Origin: Deferribacter abyssi
GTDB taxonomy: Bacteria; Chrysiogenota; Deferribacteres; Deferribacterales; Deferribacteraceae
NCBI RefSeq assembly: GCF_049472655.1
Contig: NZ_JAQNCS010000017.1
Span: 1 to 57,969, forward strand
DNA length: 57,969 bases
Reading direction: 5' to 3'
Of this stretch, positions 1-7,834 are shown piece by piece. The translations under genes and the position numbers were made by a program. How positions within the stretch are numbered: position 1 is the first letter of the stretch; each line of letters starts with the position of its first letter. The notes beneath the pieces are model-generated. The model saw only the letters and a list, made by a program, of their open reading frames with translations. It was not told the DNA's origin and did not search any database.

Positions 1-138
1 TAACATAAAACAAGCTATTGTTGCAATCTATTGATAGATAAAAAAGATTGACTCAAAAATTTTCGTTAGCAAACATAGAATATCATTAATAGGTATGGTT
101 ATAAATACAAATTAACTTTTTATTATAAGTATATAATA

Positions 139-160
139 GTTGCCACTTTTTAGTGGCAAC
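139..160 (-). terminator. Hairpin at the end of nrdJ
   Basis: A perfect 9-bp inverted repeat (arms GTTGCCACT and AGTGGCAAC) with a 4-nt loop. On the minus strand the first stem base is the last base of the nrdJ stop codon. It is followed by a T/A-rich stretch (TATTATATAC) rather than a clean U-run. A rho-independent-like terminator or 3'-end stabiliser is the simplest reading. I see nothing else in bases 1-138. Confidence 0.6.
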
Positions 161-2466
161 TAACTACAATGTGAATATCCACAGGAGTAACAAACATCGC
201 ACCCTTCTACATAGTTTAATATTCCACCACATTCTGGACATGCACCATTCCTAGGCATAGCATTTTTTGTTTTTTTCGTGTTTTCTTCAAACTCTTCTAG
301 TAATTTGTCCACGGTAATTTCTTCTTGTTTTATAACCTTTATCTCAGTAGGCATATTTAATGCTTGTTCAATAGCTTTGCCAACTGCATCAGCGCAACTT
401 AATACTTGATTTGGACCGAAACCATATCTCATGTGGCACGAAATCCCTTTTAGTTGTTTTATAATGTTTTCAGGATCACCACCACTTCTTAAAACTAATG
501 ATATAAGTCTACCAATTGCTTCACATTGGCTTTGTGCACATCCACCAGCTTTCCCCATACTGGTAAATACTTCAAATGGCTCACCATTTTCGTCTTGATT
601 GATTGTAACATAAAGTTTACCACAACCAGTCATCATTTCAATTGTTTTACCTACAAGCACTTTAGGTCTAGGACGAGGTTTAAATTGTCCTTTAATTTCA
701 ATGACATCCTGATCTTCTTTCTTTTCTACAGTTCCGATATTTATAACTTGTTGTTCTCTACTACCATCCCTATAAATTGTTATTCCTTTGCAACCTAATT
801 TATAGGCTAGCAAATATACTTCCCTTATATCTTCAATAGTGGCATCATTTGGGAAATTTACTGTTTTACTTACTGCATTGTCAGTATATTTTTGAAATGC
901 TGCTTGCATTTTAACATGCCAAATGGGGGTTACTTCATGAGCTGTTACGAAAACTTTTTTCCATTTTTCAGGAACTCCATTTATATTTTCCAAATGTCCC
1001 TGCTCTGCAATTTGTTCCATTAGCTCATCAGAATAAAAACCTTCTAGCTTTGCAATCTCTTTAAATATAGGATTGACTTCAACTAACTTGTCATTATCAA
1101 GAACGTTTCTATAAAAAGCAATGGCAAAATAAGGCTCTATACCTGATGAACATCCTGCTATTATAGAAATAGTACCCGTTGGTGCAATCGTAGTTATTGT
1201 AGCATTTCGCATCATTTTAAACCCCATTTCGGGGTAAATACTATCCTTAAAGTTAGGAAAACTTCCTCTTTTTTCAGCCAACTTTATAGAAGCTTTTCTA
1301 CCTTCTTCTCTAATAAAAGACATAATTTCTTCAGCAAGATGTATCGCTTTTTCACTATTGTATGGTATTTCAAGTAGAGCGAGCATATCTGCCCATCCCA
1401 TAATTCCTAATCCAATTTTTCTATTCTTTTTAGTCATTTCTTCAATTTTAGAAATTGGGTAGTTGTTCATATCAATAACATTATCTAAAAAATGAACAGC
1501 TGTGTGAATTACATCTCGTAATTCATCCCACAAAACTTCATTGTTTTTTACAAACTTACCTAAATTTATGGAACCTAAATTACATGATTCATAAGGCAAC
1601 AATGGTTGTTCACCACATGGGTTTGTACTTTCAATTTCGCCTTCTTTAGGAGTAGGGTTATCTCTGTTAATTCTGTCGATAAAAATAATTCCAGGATCAC
1701 CACCTTCCCAAGCTAGTTTTACCATTTGATCAAATACTTCTTTGGCATTTAGTTTTTTTACAACTTTACCATTTTTTGGATTTACTAACGAATATTCTTC
1801 GTCTTTTAAGACAGCTTCCATAAATTTTTCAGTTACAGCTACAGATAAATTAAAGTTTGTAAGTTTTGTTTTATCTTTTTTGGCATAGATAAACTCCATG
1901 ATATCTGGATGGTCTACCCTCAAAATTCCCATGTTTGCACCACGTCTTGTACCACCTTGTTTTATCGTTTCTGTTGCAGAGTCAAAAACTGTCATAAAAG
2001 AAACTGGGCCACTTGAAACACCTTTTGTAGTTTTTACTACATCATCTTTTGGTCTTAATCTTGAGAAAGAAAAACCTGTACCACCGCCTGACTTATGAAT
2101 CAGGGCTGTGTATTTAACAGCATCAAAAATTTTATCCAATGAATCTTCCACAGGTAAAACAAAGCATGCAGATAACTGTTGCAATTCTTTTCCTGCATTC
2201 ATCAATGTTGGTGAATTAGGTAAAAACTTCAAAGACACCATGATATCAAAAAACTTTTTTGCAGTTGTTGTTATATCTGCCTTTTTATCATAATTCAAAT
2301 CTCCTTTTGCAATATTCATTGCTACACGCTGAAACATCTCTTTAGGTGCTTCTATTACATTTCCTTTTTCATCTTTTTTTAGATACCTTTTTCTTAAAAC
2401 AGTCAGTGCGTTTGCAGAAAGTTTTGGCTCTTCATTAAGCAATTCTAGTATGTTATCAGAAAACAT
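160..2466 (-). CDS. nrdJ: Adenosylcobalamin-dependent ribonucleoside-diphosphate reductase (class II)
   Basis: Reduces ribonucleotides to deoxyribonucleotides in the cytosol, using B12 rather than oxygen to generate the radical. At 768 residues it has the size of the NrdJ family with a C-terminal zinc-ribbon-like tail. Visible signs: a glycine-rich GGGTGFSFSRLR segment near residue 127; Cys101 (LSACFVLP); the NPCGE motif with Asn282, Cys284 and Glu286, matching the radical-site Asn-Cys-Glu set; and a Cys-rich end (CPECGG...CYSCGYSHCS, residues 743-768) that should carry the redox-active cysteines. A GGAGGAG ribosome site precedes the ATG. It is transcribed alone between its own promoter and a hairpin. 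I found no cobalamin riboswitch in the short leader. An enzyme independent of O2 fits an anaerobe. Confidence 0.95.
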   Translation of the reverse strand: MFSDNILELLNEEPKLSANALTVLRKRYLKKDEKGNVIEAPKEMFQRVAMNIAKGDLNYDKKADITTTAKKFFDIMVSLKFLPNSPTLMNAGKELQQLSACFVLPVEDSLDKIFDAVKYTALIHKSGGGTGFSFSRLRPKDDVVKTTKGVSSGPVSFMTVFDSATETIKQGGTRRGANMGILRVDHPDIMEFIYAKKDKTKLTNFNLSVAVTEKFMEAVLKDEEYSLVNPKNGKVVKKLNAKEVFDQMVKLAWEGGDPGIIFIDRINRDNPTPKEGEIESTNPCGEQPLLPYESCNLGSINLGKFVKNNEVLWDELRDVIHTAVHFLDNVIDMNNYPISKIEEMTKKNRKIGLGIMGWADMLALLEIPYNSEKAIHLAEEIMSFIREEGRKASIKLAEKRGSFPNFKDSIYPEMGFKMMRNATITTIAPTGTISIIAGCSSGIEPYFAIAFYRNVLDNDKLVEVNPIFKEIAKLEGFYSDELMEQIAEQGHLENINGVPEKWKKVFVTAHEVTPIWHVKMQAAFQKYTDNAVSKTVNFPNDATIEDIREVYLLAYKLGCKGITIYRDGSREQQVINIGTVEKKEDQDVIEIKGQFKPRPRPKVLVGKTIEMMTGCGKLYVTINQDENGEPFEVFTSMGKAGGCAQSQCEAIGRLISLVLRSGGDPENIIKQLKGISCHMRYGFGPNQVLSCADAVGKAIEQALNMPTEIKVIKQEEITVDKLLEEFEENTKKTKNAMPRNGACPECGGILNYVEGCDVCYSCGYSHCS

Positions 2467-2521
2467 TAAACTCCTCCAATTTTATAACTTATTGATAAAA
2501 TTAAAAAATAGCGACTTATAA

Positions 2522-2550
2522 ATTGTAGTATAAAAGGTAAAATTTCTCAA
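2522..2550 (-). promoter_or_regulatory. Predicted sigma70 promoter of nrdJ
   Basis: On the minus strand, TTGAGA (2545-2550) and TACAAT (2522-2527) are separated by 17 bp. The predicted transcript start leaves a leader of about 50 nt, too short for a riboswitch. Confidence 0.55.
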
Positions 2551-2586
2551 GAGGTATTTATTTTTTTTAATAGTATAGAAAATATA

Positions 2587-2604
2587 AGGGGGAAAATACC
2601 CCCT
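2587..2604 (-). terminator. Terminator of the CydA-like operon
   Basis: AGGGGG and CCCCCT arms (6 bp) enclose a 6-nt loop, directly after the stop of the 359-residue gene in the transcription direction. The next bases on the minus strand are TATATTTTC. Confidence 0.6.
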
Positions 2605-2616
2605 AAAATAAATAAA

Positions 2617-3696
2617 TTATTTTTTGACAATCTCATACTTTAATTTAATAAATAAATAATAAAGCGTAACCAGAAGAGCAACAAAAAGTATTAGAAAAAT
2701 AATAAAAATACTCCATTGTGTTCTTACATTTAAATACAAAGGGTTAAAATATTTTGAGAAATAACTAACTTCGATGAATCTTCTAACTAAAACCATAAAT
2801 AATACTGATAGAGATGTAAATCCAAAAACTATTTTTTCATTTTCTTTTTTTGTAATTATTAAAAAAACCGGTATAAATGCCATTGTAATTCCTAGGGTTA
2901 AAAATATCATTGTTGAAACGTTTACGTAATAGTTTACAGGATGAGATATCAAAAACCATGTACCTATAAAAAGTTGGGTTAAAGTTGGAATAAAAAATGT
3001 ATATTTTCCTAATTTATACATAGTATCAGATAACTCTTTATCATAACTTTTTCTTAGTTTAGCATAAAGCATGTAAAATGCTCCGCTGAATGCTATAGCT
3101 GCAAAAATGAAATGGAAAAATCTAAGCCAAAGTGTTTTGGCAGAAAAGGCAGATATTTTTCCTAAATATATTTTTTTCCACAATTCTGGTTGCATTGAAA
3201 CTAATGTATTGGTTACAAGCATTAAGGCTACATACAGAAAAAGTATTGTAGCTAAAATAATAAAAATAAACCCTTTGCCTCCAGTAAATTTAATATATGA
3301 CGGTTTAAATTTATAAAGATAGTAGAAATAGTATGCAATAATAATTGCTAATAAAACAAACAACCACTTCCAAGATAATAAAATTGAAGATGTATAAAAA
3401 AATTGACCGTAAAGTATTTGAAGGAATAATAATGGTGCTACACCTGTGGTTACTGTTAAAGAAATATTAAAAGTATTCAGCCACCCTATTTCTTCAGCTA
3501 TTTTATTATAATTGTTATTTCCTTTAATTTTGGCAAAGTATTTGGCAATTATAATCATTATACTGCCACCTAAGGTTAAATTCATAAATAAAAAATGAAT
3601 AAACAGCGTTACAACCAAAAAGAAAATAAAGATATATGGATGGCTTGGTAAAGGTGAAACATCTGGTGCTGGAATATAATTTAAAATATTATTCAT
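2617..3696 (-). CDS. CydA-like integral membrane subunit (cytochrome bd superfamily)
   Basis: A 359-residue polytopic membrane protein with about 8-9 hydrophobic segments and no signal peptide. Residues 34-43 read HFLFMNLTLG, nearly the E. coli CydA segment around haem ligand His19 (HFLFVPLTLG, recalled from memory). A second His lies in RFFHFIFAA (about residue 195), resembling the CydA segment around His186. The long quinol-binding Q-loop of CydA is missing and the protein is shorter than CydA. It lies 10 bp downstream of the cytochrome c-tailed partner at 3707-4978 and is surely co-transcribed. Inference: second subunit of an oxygen reductase or related haem enzyme. The superfamily link is fairly clear; substrate and haem content are unknown. 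Confidence 0.7.
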   Translation of the reverse strand: MNNILNYIPAPDVSPLPSHPYIFIFFLVVTLFIHFLFMNLTLGGSIMIIIAKYFAKIKGNNNYNKIAEEIGWLNTFNISLTVTTGVAPLLFLQILYGQFFYTSSILLSWKWLFVLLAIIIAYYFYYLYKFKPSYIKFTGGKGFIFIILATILFLYVALMLVTNTLVSMQPELWKKIYLGKISAFSAKTLWLRFFHFIFAAIAFSGAFYMLYAKLRKSYDKELSDTMYKLGKYTFFIPTLTQLFIGTWFLISHPVNYYVNVSTMIFLTLGITMAFIPVFLIITKKENEKIVFGFTSLSVLFMVLVRRFIEVSYFSKYFNPLYLNVRTQWSIFIIFLILFVALLVTLYYLFIKLKYEIVKK

Positions 3697-3706
3697 AAAT
3701 TCCTCC

Positions 3707-4978
3707 CTATTGTGCTATTTTAGCTAAGTATTTTGCAAGAGCTTCTCTTTCAGAATCGGTTCCTACAAATGGAGGCATAAGAGGGTTTGAATTTAAATCC
3801 ATAAGAATGGCGTCAATATCTTCAACTTCTAAACCTTCAATTTTAGGTTTAAGGGCATTAAAACCGTTTATTGAGTGGCAAATTTTACATTCAGAAACAA
3901 AAACAGCTCTTCCAATTTTTATCATATTTTTTTCATTTTTAATATTTGCCCACTTAGCTTTTGATAACACTCCATTTTTGTTTAGTTTTTCTATTTCAGA
4001 TAACATAATTCCGTTAGAATACATATAGTCTCTGATTACAAAAGGTTTTCTTGCTCTTTCCCTTGTGAATTCGTAGTAACCAAAGCTAATTTGTCCCATA
4101 ATTAAGATAATTAAAGCTATAGCAATATTTATATAGCGAGATAGAATAAACATAAACAATAAAGTCAATAGTCCCATAATAGCAGTAATATATCCAGAGT
4201 ATTTGAAAAAGTTAGTTAATGTTATATTTCCTCCCAGAAACTGTTCTCTTATATCAACGGGTATAGCAAATGCCCACCATGTCATTCCTGCAAAAGTTAA
4301 AATTAACCCTGCCAACACAAAATAACCAGAAAACCTAGATGCACTTTTTTTAACTTCAACATTTTTAATAAATGAAATAGTTATCATTGCATAAAGTCCT
4401 GCAAGTAATAATGCAATGCCTGTTCTACCTACAACTGATGGAATATAAGTGGGATTTAAAAATCCATCCCAGAAATTATGAGTTTCAATCCATTTTCCTG
4501 GAGTAAGTTGAAAAGTAATAATTCCAACAATGATTACCAAACTCATATAAGCTCCAATAAAGTAGAGCCAGCCTAATAAAACATGAAATTTATCTGAGAC
4601 TTTATCCCACGTATAGTAATAAATAAGTATTGTAACAATTTCTAAAACAAAGAATACCCACTCTGAAGCCCAACCCCAGACAAAATTATGGATTAAAGCA
4701 GAAGTCCCGGCAGGTGAAACTAAAGCAATAGTGTACCAAATACCAACACCTGTTAACGCTCCTAAAACTGCAGATACTAACAATACGAGTGAACTAGTTT
4801 TTTTTACAAAAGATTTTAAATCTTCATTTTGTTCTTTTAAAGCTTTTTTTTCGGCTAATACTAAAAACAACCCCATACCAACAGCAAAGTGTGAAATAAA
4901 AACATGAAATATTGAAACCAGTGCAATGACTAATGCTCCAGGAGTATCGCTATTAATCAGCCAAATAGGGTAATCCAT
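3707..4978 (-). CDS. CydA-like membrane subunit with C-terminal cytochrome c domain
   Basis: 423 residues: about eight membrane helices (residues 12-305), then a soluble tail of about 100 residues. His25 in the first helix is followed nine residues later by Gly34, the spacing seen at the haem ligand His19 of CydA. Helix 3 carries an acidic pair (SEWVFFVLE). The tail has a haem-c site, Cys364-Lys-Ile-Cys-His368, and Met401 (NPLMPPFVG) as likely sixth ligand, so it is a small class I cytochrome c. No quinol loop is seen. Known background: the bd superfamily includes clades proposed to take electrons from cytochrome c rather than quinol. This arrangement matches that idea, but the reaction (O2, NO or other) cannot be told from sequence. 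A GGAGGTGG ribosome site precedes the ATG. Confidence 0.75.
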   Translation of the reverse strand: MDYPIWLINSDTPGALVIALVSIFHVFISHFAVGMGLFLVLAEKKALKEQNEDLKSFVKKTSSLVLLVSAVLGALTGVGIWYTIALVSPAGTSALIHNFVWGWASEWVFFVLEIVTILIYYYTWDKVSDKFHVLLGWLYFIGAYMSLVIIVGIITFQLTPGKWIETHNFWDGFLNPTYIPSVVGRTGIALLLAGLYAMITISFIKNVEVKKSASRFSGYFVLAGLILTFAGMTWWAFAIPVDIREQFLGGNITLTNFFKYSGYITAIMGLLTLLFMFILSRYINIAIALIILIMGQISFGYYEFTRERARKPFVIRDYMYSNGIMLSEIEKLNKNGVLSKAKWANIKNEKNMIKIGRAVFVSECKICHSINGFNALKPKIEGLEVEDIDAILMDLNSNPLMPPFVGTDSEREALAKYLAKIAQ

Positions 4979-5006
4979 AAACCACCTCCAAACATACTTT
5001 GTAATT

Positions 5007-5035
5007 ATTATAACATAATATAAAACAAATTGAAA
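5007..5035 (-). promoter_or_regulatory. Predicted sigma70 promoter of the CydA-like operon
   Basis: Minus strand: TTTCAA (5030-5035), 17-bp spacer, perfect TATAAT (5007-5012). The predicted leader is only about 20 nt and carries a strong GGAGGTGG ribosome site. On the plus strand TTGAAA (5030-5035) could also pair with TATTTA (5053-5058), giving overlapping divergent promoters. Confidence 0.5.
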
Positions 5036-5292
5036 ATATTATACTATATGCATATTTAAAATATGTTATACAATGGTATAATAATTAACTATGTTTAATT
5101 GCAATTTGTAACCTTAGGGATGTTTGCCATTGTGCAATTAATTTTATATAAAATCTTTATCCTTTGAAAGTTTTAAAATCCATTGTGAATAATATTTGTT
5201 AAAACGTTAGAATCAAAGCTTGAAAAATGTATGTAGTGTTACTTTTTATTCGAATCAAGAAATATTTTTTATTTTCTGATTGATTGTTTGAT

Positions 5293-5336
5293 AAAACAGA
5301 CGAAACAGAAAGAATAAAAGGTTTCTGTCTGTTTTT
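5293..5336 (+). terminator. Hairpin with U-run, possible end of a small RNA
   Basis: Arms 5293-5306 and 5321-5335 pair over 14 bp with one bulged base and a 14-nt loop; TTTTT closes the plus strand. An alternative 7-bp hairpin (ACAGAAA/TTTCTGT) competes with it. No plus-strand gene precedes it, so it may end an unannotated small RNA, or stop antisense transcription. Confidence 0.4.
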
Positions 5337-5404
5337 ATAATCATTTCATTATTGATTTTTGATTTAGTAGTTGATTGAATTTATAATAATAATTTAAAAA
5401 GAGG

Positions 5405-5432
5405 GGGACTAAATCTATTAGATAATAGTCCC
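5405..5432 (-). terminator. Rho-independent terminator of ald
   Basis: GGGACTA and TAGTCCC arms (7 bp), with a few more pairs inside the loop, are followed on the minus strand by CCTCTTTTT. It lies about 40 bp past the ald stop. Confidence 0.75.
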
Positions 5433-5470
5433 TTGGTTAATATTAGTTAAGTTTTTTGTCTCTTTAAATT

Positions 5471-6580
5471 TCAAATAATGTCTTCTATGTTTTTAAATGG
5501 AAGATTGTGAGCTTCCGCCACAGGCTTACAAGTTACTTGACCAAAAGCTACATTTACTCCCTTTTTAATCGATTCACTCTCTTTGCAGGCTTTTTTCCAC
5601 CCTTTATTTGCAATTTCTAAAACAAATGGTAAAGTAGCATTTGTAAGTGCGTAAGTTGAGGTCCTAGCATAGGCTCCTGGCATATTTGCCACACAATAAT
5701 GTAATATGCCATCAATTTCATAAACAGGATCATGGTGGGTTGTTGGTTTTGATGTTTCAACGCAACCACCTTGATCGATACTTACATCCACAATTACAGC
5801 ACCTTTTTTCATTTTTGTAATCATCTCTTTGGTAATAAGTTTTGGGGCTTTAGCACCAGGGATCAATACGGTACCGATAACAACATCAGCATCTTTTATT
5901 TCATTTTCTATATTTACTTTATTTGACATGATCATTTTGCAGTTTGCTGGTAAAATATTTTCCAAATATCTCATTCTTTCTAAATTAATATCCATTACTA
6001 TAACATAAGCTCCCAATCCTGAAGCAATTTTTGCAGCATTTAAACCTGCAGTTCCACCACCAATGATAACAAATTTAGCATTGTGAACTCCTGCAACACC
6101 TCCTGCAAGCACACCTCTTCCACCATAAGGTTTTGCAAGATAATATGCTCCCATTAGTGATGACATTTTTCCTGCAATTTCACTCATTGGTTCTAAAAGA
6201 GGAAGTTTCCCATTAACTTCTATTGTTTCATAAGCAATAGCCACTACTTTTTTCTCTATTAATCCTTTTGTTTGCCTTTCATCTGGTGCTAGATGTAAAT
6301 AAGTAAATACAATTTGACCTTCTTTAAATTTCTCGATTTCCACCGGTTGTGGTTCTTTTACTTTAATTATCATTTCGCTTTTCTCAAATATTTCATTAGC
6401 ACTTTCAACTATCATAGCTCCTTCTTGGATAAACTCTTCGTTTGAAATACCACTGCCAATACCGGCATCTTTTTCGATTAATACTTTGTGCCCATTTTTC
6501 ACAAGTTCATGTACTCCTGCAGGAGTAATGCTAATCCTATTTTCATCAGGTTTGATCTCTTTTGGTACTCCAATAATCAT
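5471..6580 (-). CDS. ald: Alanine dehydrogenase
   Basis: Catalyses NAD-dependent interconversion of L-alanine with pyruvate plus ammonia. The 369-residue length is typical. Visible: substrate and catalytic residues Arg15, Lys75, His96 and Asp269 (IVDVSIDQGG), and a nucleotide-binding GGGTAG at residues 174-179 in the Rossmann domain. It is a single-gene unit with its own promoter (6614-6641) and terminator (5405-5432), divergent from accA. It may link amino-nitrogen assimilation to pyruvate; alanine racemase is also in this window (36414-37505) but in another operon. Confidence 0.95.
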   Translation of the reverse strand: MIIGVPKEIKPDENRISITPAGVHELVKNGHKVLIEKDAGIGSGISNEEFIQEGAMIVESANEIFEKSEMIIKVKEPQPVEIEKFKEGQIVFTYLHLAPDERQTKGLIEKKVVAIAYETIEVNGKLPLLEPMSEIAGKMSSLMGAYYLAKPYGGRGVLAGGVAGVHNAKFVIIGGGTAGLNAAKIASGLGAYVIVMDINLERMRYLENILPANCKMIMSNKVNIENEIKDADVVIGTVLIPGAKAPKLITKEMITKMKKGAVIVDVSIDQGGCVETSKPTTHHDPVYEIDGILHYCVANMPGAYARTSTYALTNATLPFVLEIANKGWKKACKESESIKKGVNVAFGQVTCKPVAEAHNLPFKNIEDII

Positions 6581-6613
6581 TTACCACCTCACAAAATAAA
6601 TTTCATTCAAAAT

Positions 6614-6641
6614 ATTATAATTTTTTTAAAATATCAAACAA
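6614..6641 (-). promoter_or_regulatory. Predicted promoter of ald
   Basis: Minus strand TTGTTT (6636-6641), 16-bp spacer, perfect TATAAT (6614-6619). The ald start codon follows a GAGGTGG ribosome site. Confidence 0.5.
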
Positions 6642-6798
6642 AACTTGATTTTTTGTTTTAAAATATTAAACATATTTATAATAAAAAATATAAACTATAC
6701 TTGTAACAATAGTGTGATACAACTTTTTTTGAGAGTACTTATTGTTTATTAAAACTAAAATTAATTAAACCTAATGATTTATTGTTCAGTTAATTGTT

Positions 6799-6827
6799 TT
6801 GATTTACAATGCAATTTATGATATTGA
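6799..6827 (+). promoter_or_regulatory. Predicted promoter of accA-mutL-miaA
   Basis: TTGATT (6799-6804), 17-bp spacer, TATTGA (6822-6827), about 45 bp before the accA start. Confidence 0.4.
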
Positions 6828-6871
6828 GCAAAGTTCTAAATTATATTATTATTTAATAAATGAGGTGCAAT

Positions 6872-7834
6872 ATGGCAGTTCAACCTTTACCATTTGAAAC
6901 ACAAATATTTGAATTGGAGAAAAAAATAGAAGAACTTAGACAAATGTCTGAATTATCAGGAGAATCTTTGGCTAAAGAAATTGAAAGTTTAGAAAAAAAG
7001 CTATCACAAGTAAAAGTTAATATTTATAAATCGCTTACACCTCAGCAAAAAGTAATGGTGGCAAGACATCCTAATAGACCATATACTTTAGATTTTATTA
7101 AATATATCTTTGAAGACTTTGTAGAGCTTCATGGAGACAGATTATTTAGAGATGATCCAGCTATTGTGTGCGGGTTTGCTAAATTTGATGGTGAACCTGT
7201 GACAATTATTGGACATCAAAAGGGTAAAAATACTAAGGATAATATATACAGAAATTTTGGCATGGCACATCCTGAAGGTTATAGAAAAGCTCTAAGGATT
7301 TTTATGCTTGCTGAAAAATTTAAAAGACCAATAATAACTTTTGTTGACACACCTGGAGCTTATCCTGGAATTGAAGCTGAAGAAAGGGGGCAAGCTGAAG
7401 CAATCGCAAGAAATTTAAAAGAAATGGCTGGGTTATCTGTTCCCATGATTACGGTTATTACAGGTGAAGGTGGTAGTGGTGGAGCACTTGCTATTGCAAT
7501 GGGAAATAGAGTGTTAATGCTTGAACATGCAGTTTATGCAGTAATAAGTCCTGAAGGTTGTGCTTCAATACTTTGGAAAGATGCAAGTTATTCCGGTAAA
7601 GCTGCAGAGGCTTTGAAATTGACAGCACAAGATTTGTTTAAATTGAAGGTAATTGATGAAATTATAAAAGAGCCCGTGGGTGGTGCACATAGGGATCATT
7701 TAGAAACAGCTAAAAATGTTAAAATTGCCATAAAAAAGCATCTCAGAGAACTTAAAGGGATGTCTTCTGATAAGCTATTTGAGGATAGGTACAATAAATA
7801 TAGAGCTATAGGAGTTTTTGCAGAGGTTAAATGA
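6872..7834 (+). CDS. accA: Acetyl-CoA carboxylase carboxyltransferase subunit alpha
   Basis: Transfers the carboxyl group from carboxybiotin to acetyl-CoA, with AccD, for fatty-acid synthesis. The sequence shows the coiled N-terminus (FELEKKIEELRQ), the LHGDRLFRDD segment, the crotonase-fold core (FVDTPGAYPG; GEGGSGGALAIA) and the family C-terminus. An upstream in-frame ATG at 6860 exists, but its codons contain the GAGGTG ribosome site. I therefore start at 6872 (MAVQPLP, 320 residues), as in other AccA proteins. The stop overlaps mutL by 4 bp (ATGA). AccD, AccB and AccC are not in the window. Confidence 0.95.
   Translation: MAVQPLPFETQIFELEKKIEELRQMSELSGESLAKEIESLEKKLSQVKVNIYKSLTPQQKVMVARHPNRPYTLDFIKYIFEDFVELHGDRLFRDDPAIVCGFAKFDGEPVTIIGHQKGKNTKDNIYRNFGMAHPEGYRKALRIFMLAEKFKRPIITFVDTPGAYPGIEAEERGQAEAIARNLKEMAGLSVPMITVITGEGGSGGALAIAMGNRVLMLEHAVYAVISPEGCASILWKDASYSGKAAEALKLTAQDLFKLKVIDEIIKEPVGGAHRDHLETAKNVKIAIKKHLRELKGMSSDKLFEDRYNKYRAIGVFAEVK

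Larger units (their letters stand above)
4979..5470. other. 492-bp intergenic region
   Basis: The largest gap in the window, between ald (which ends at 5471) and the start of the CydA-like operon. It holds the operon promoter (5007-5035), the ald terminator (5405-5432) and a separate strong hairpin (5293-5336). The longest ATG-initiated frames I found by eye on the plus strand are under 20 codons and lack convincing ribosome sites. It may hold a small RNA or regulatory sites for the respiratory operon. Confidence 0.5.

Noticed and set aside
1..138. A gene or promoter at the left edge
   Set aside because: A TTGACT occurs at about 48, but no -10 with proper spacing and no open frame follow; left unannotated.
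2467..2616. Cobalamin riboswitch before nrdJ
   Set aside because: Expected possibility for a B12 enzyme, but the predicted leader is about 50 nt and shows no B12-box-like sequence.
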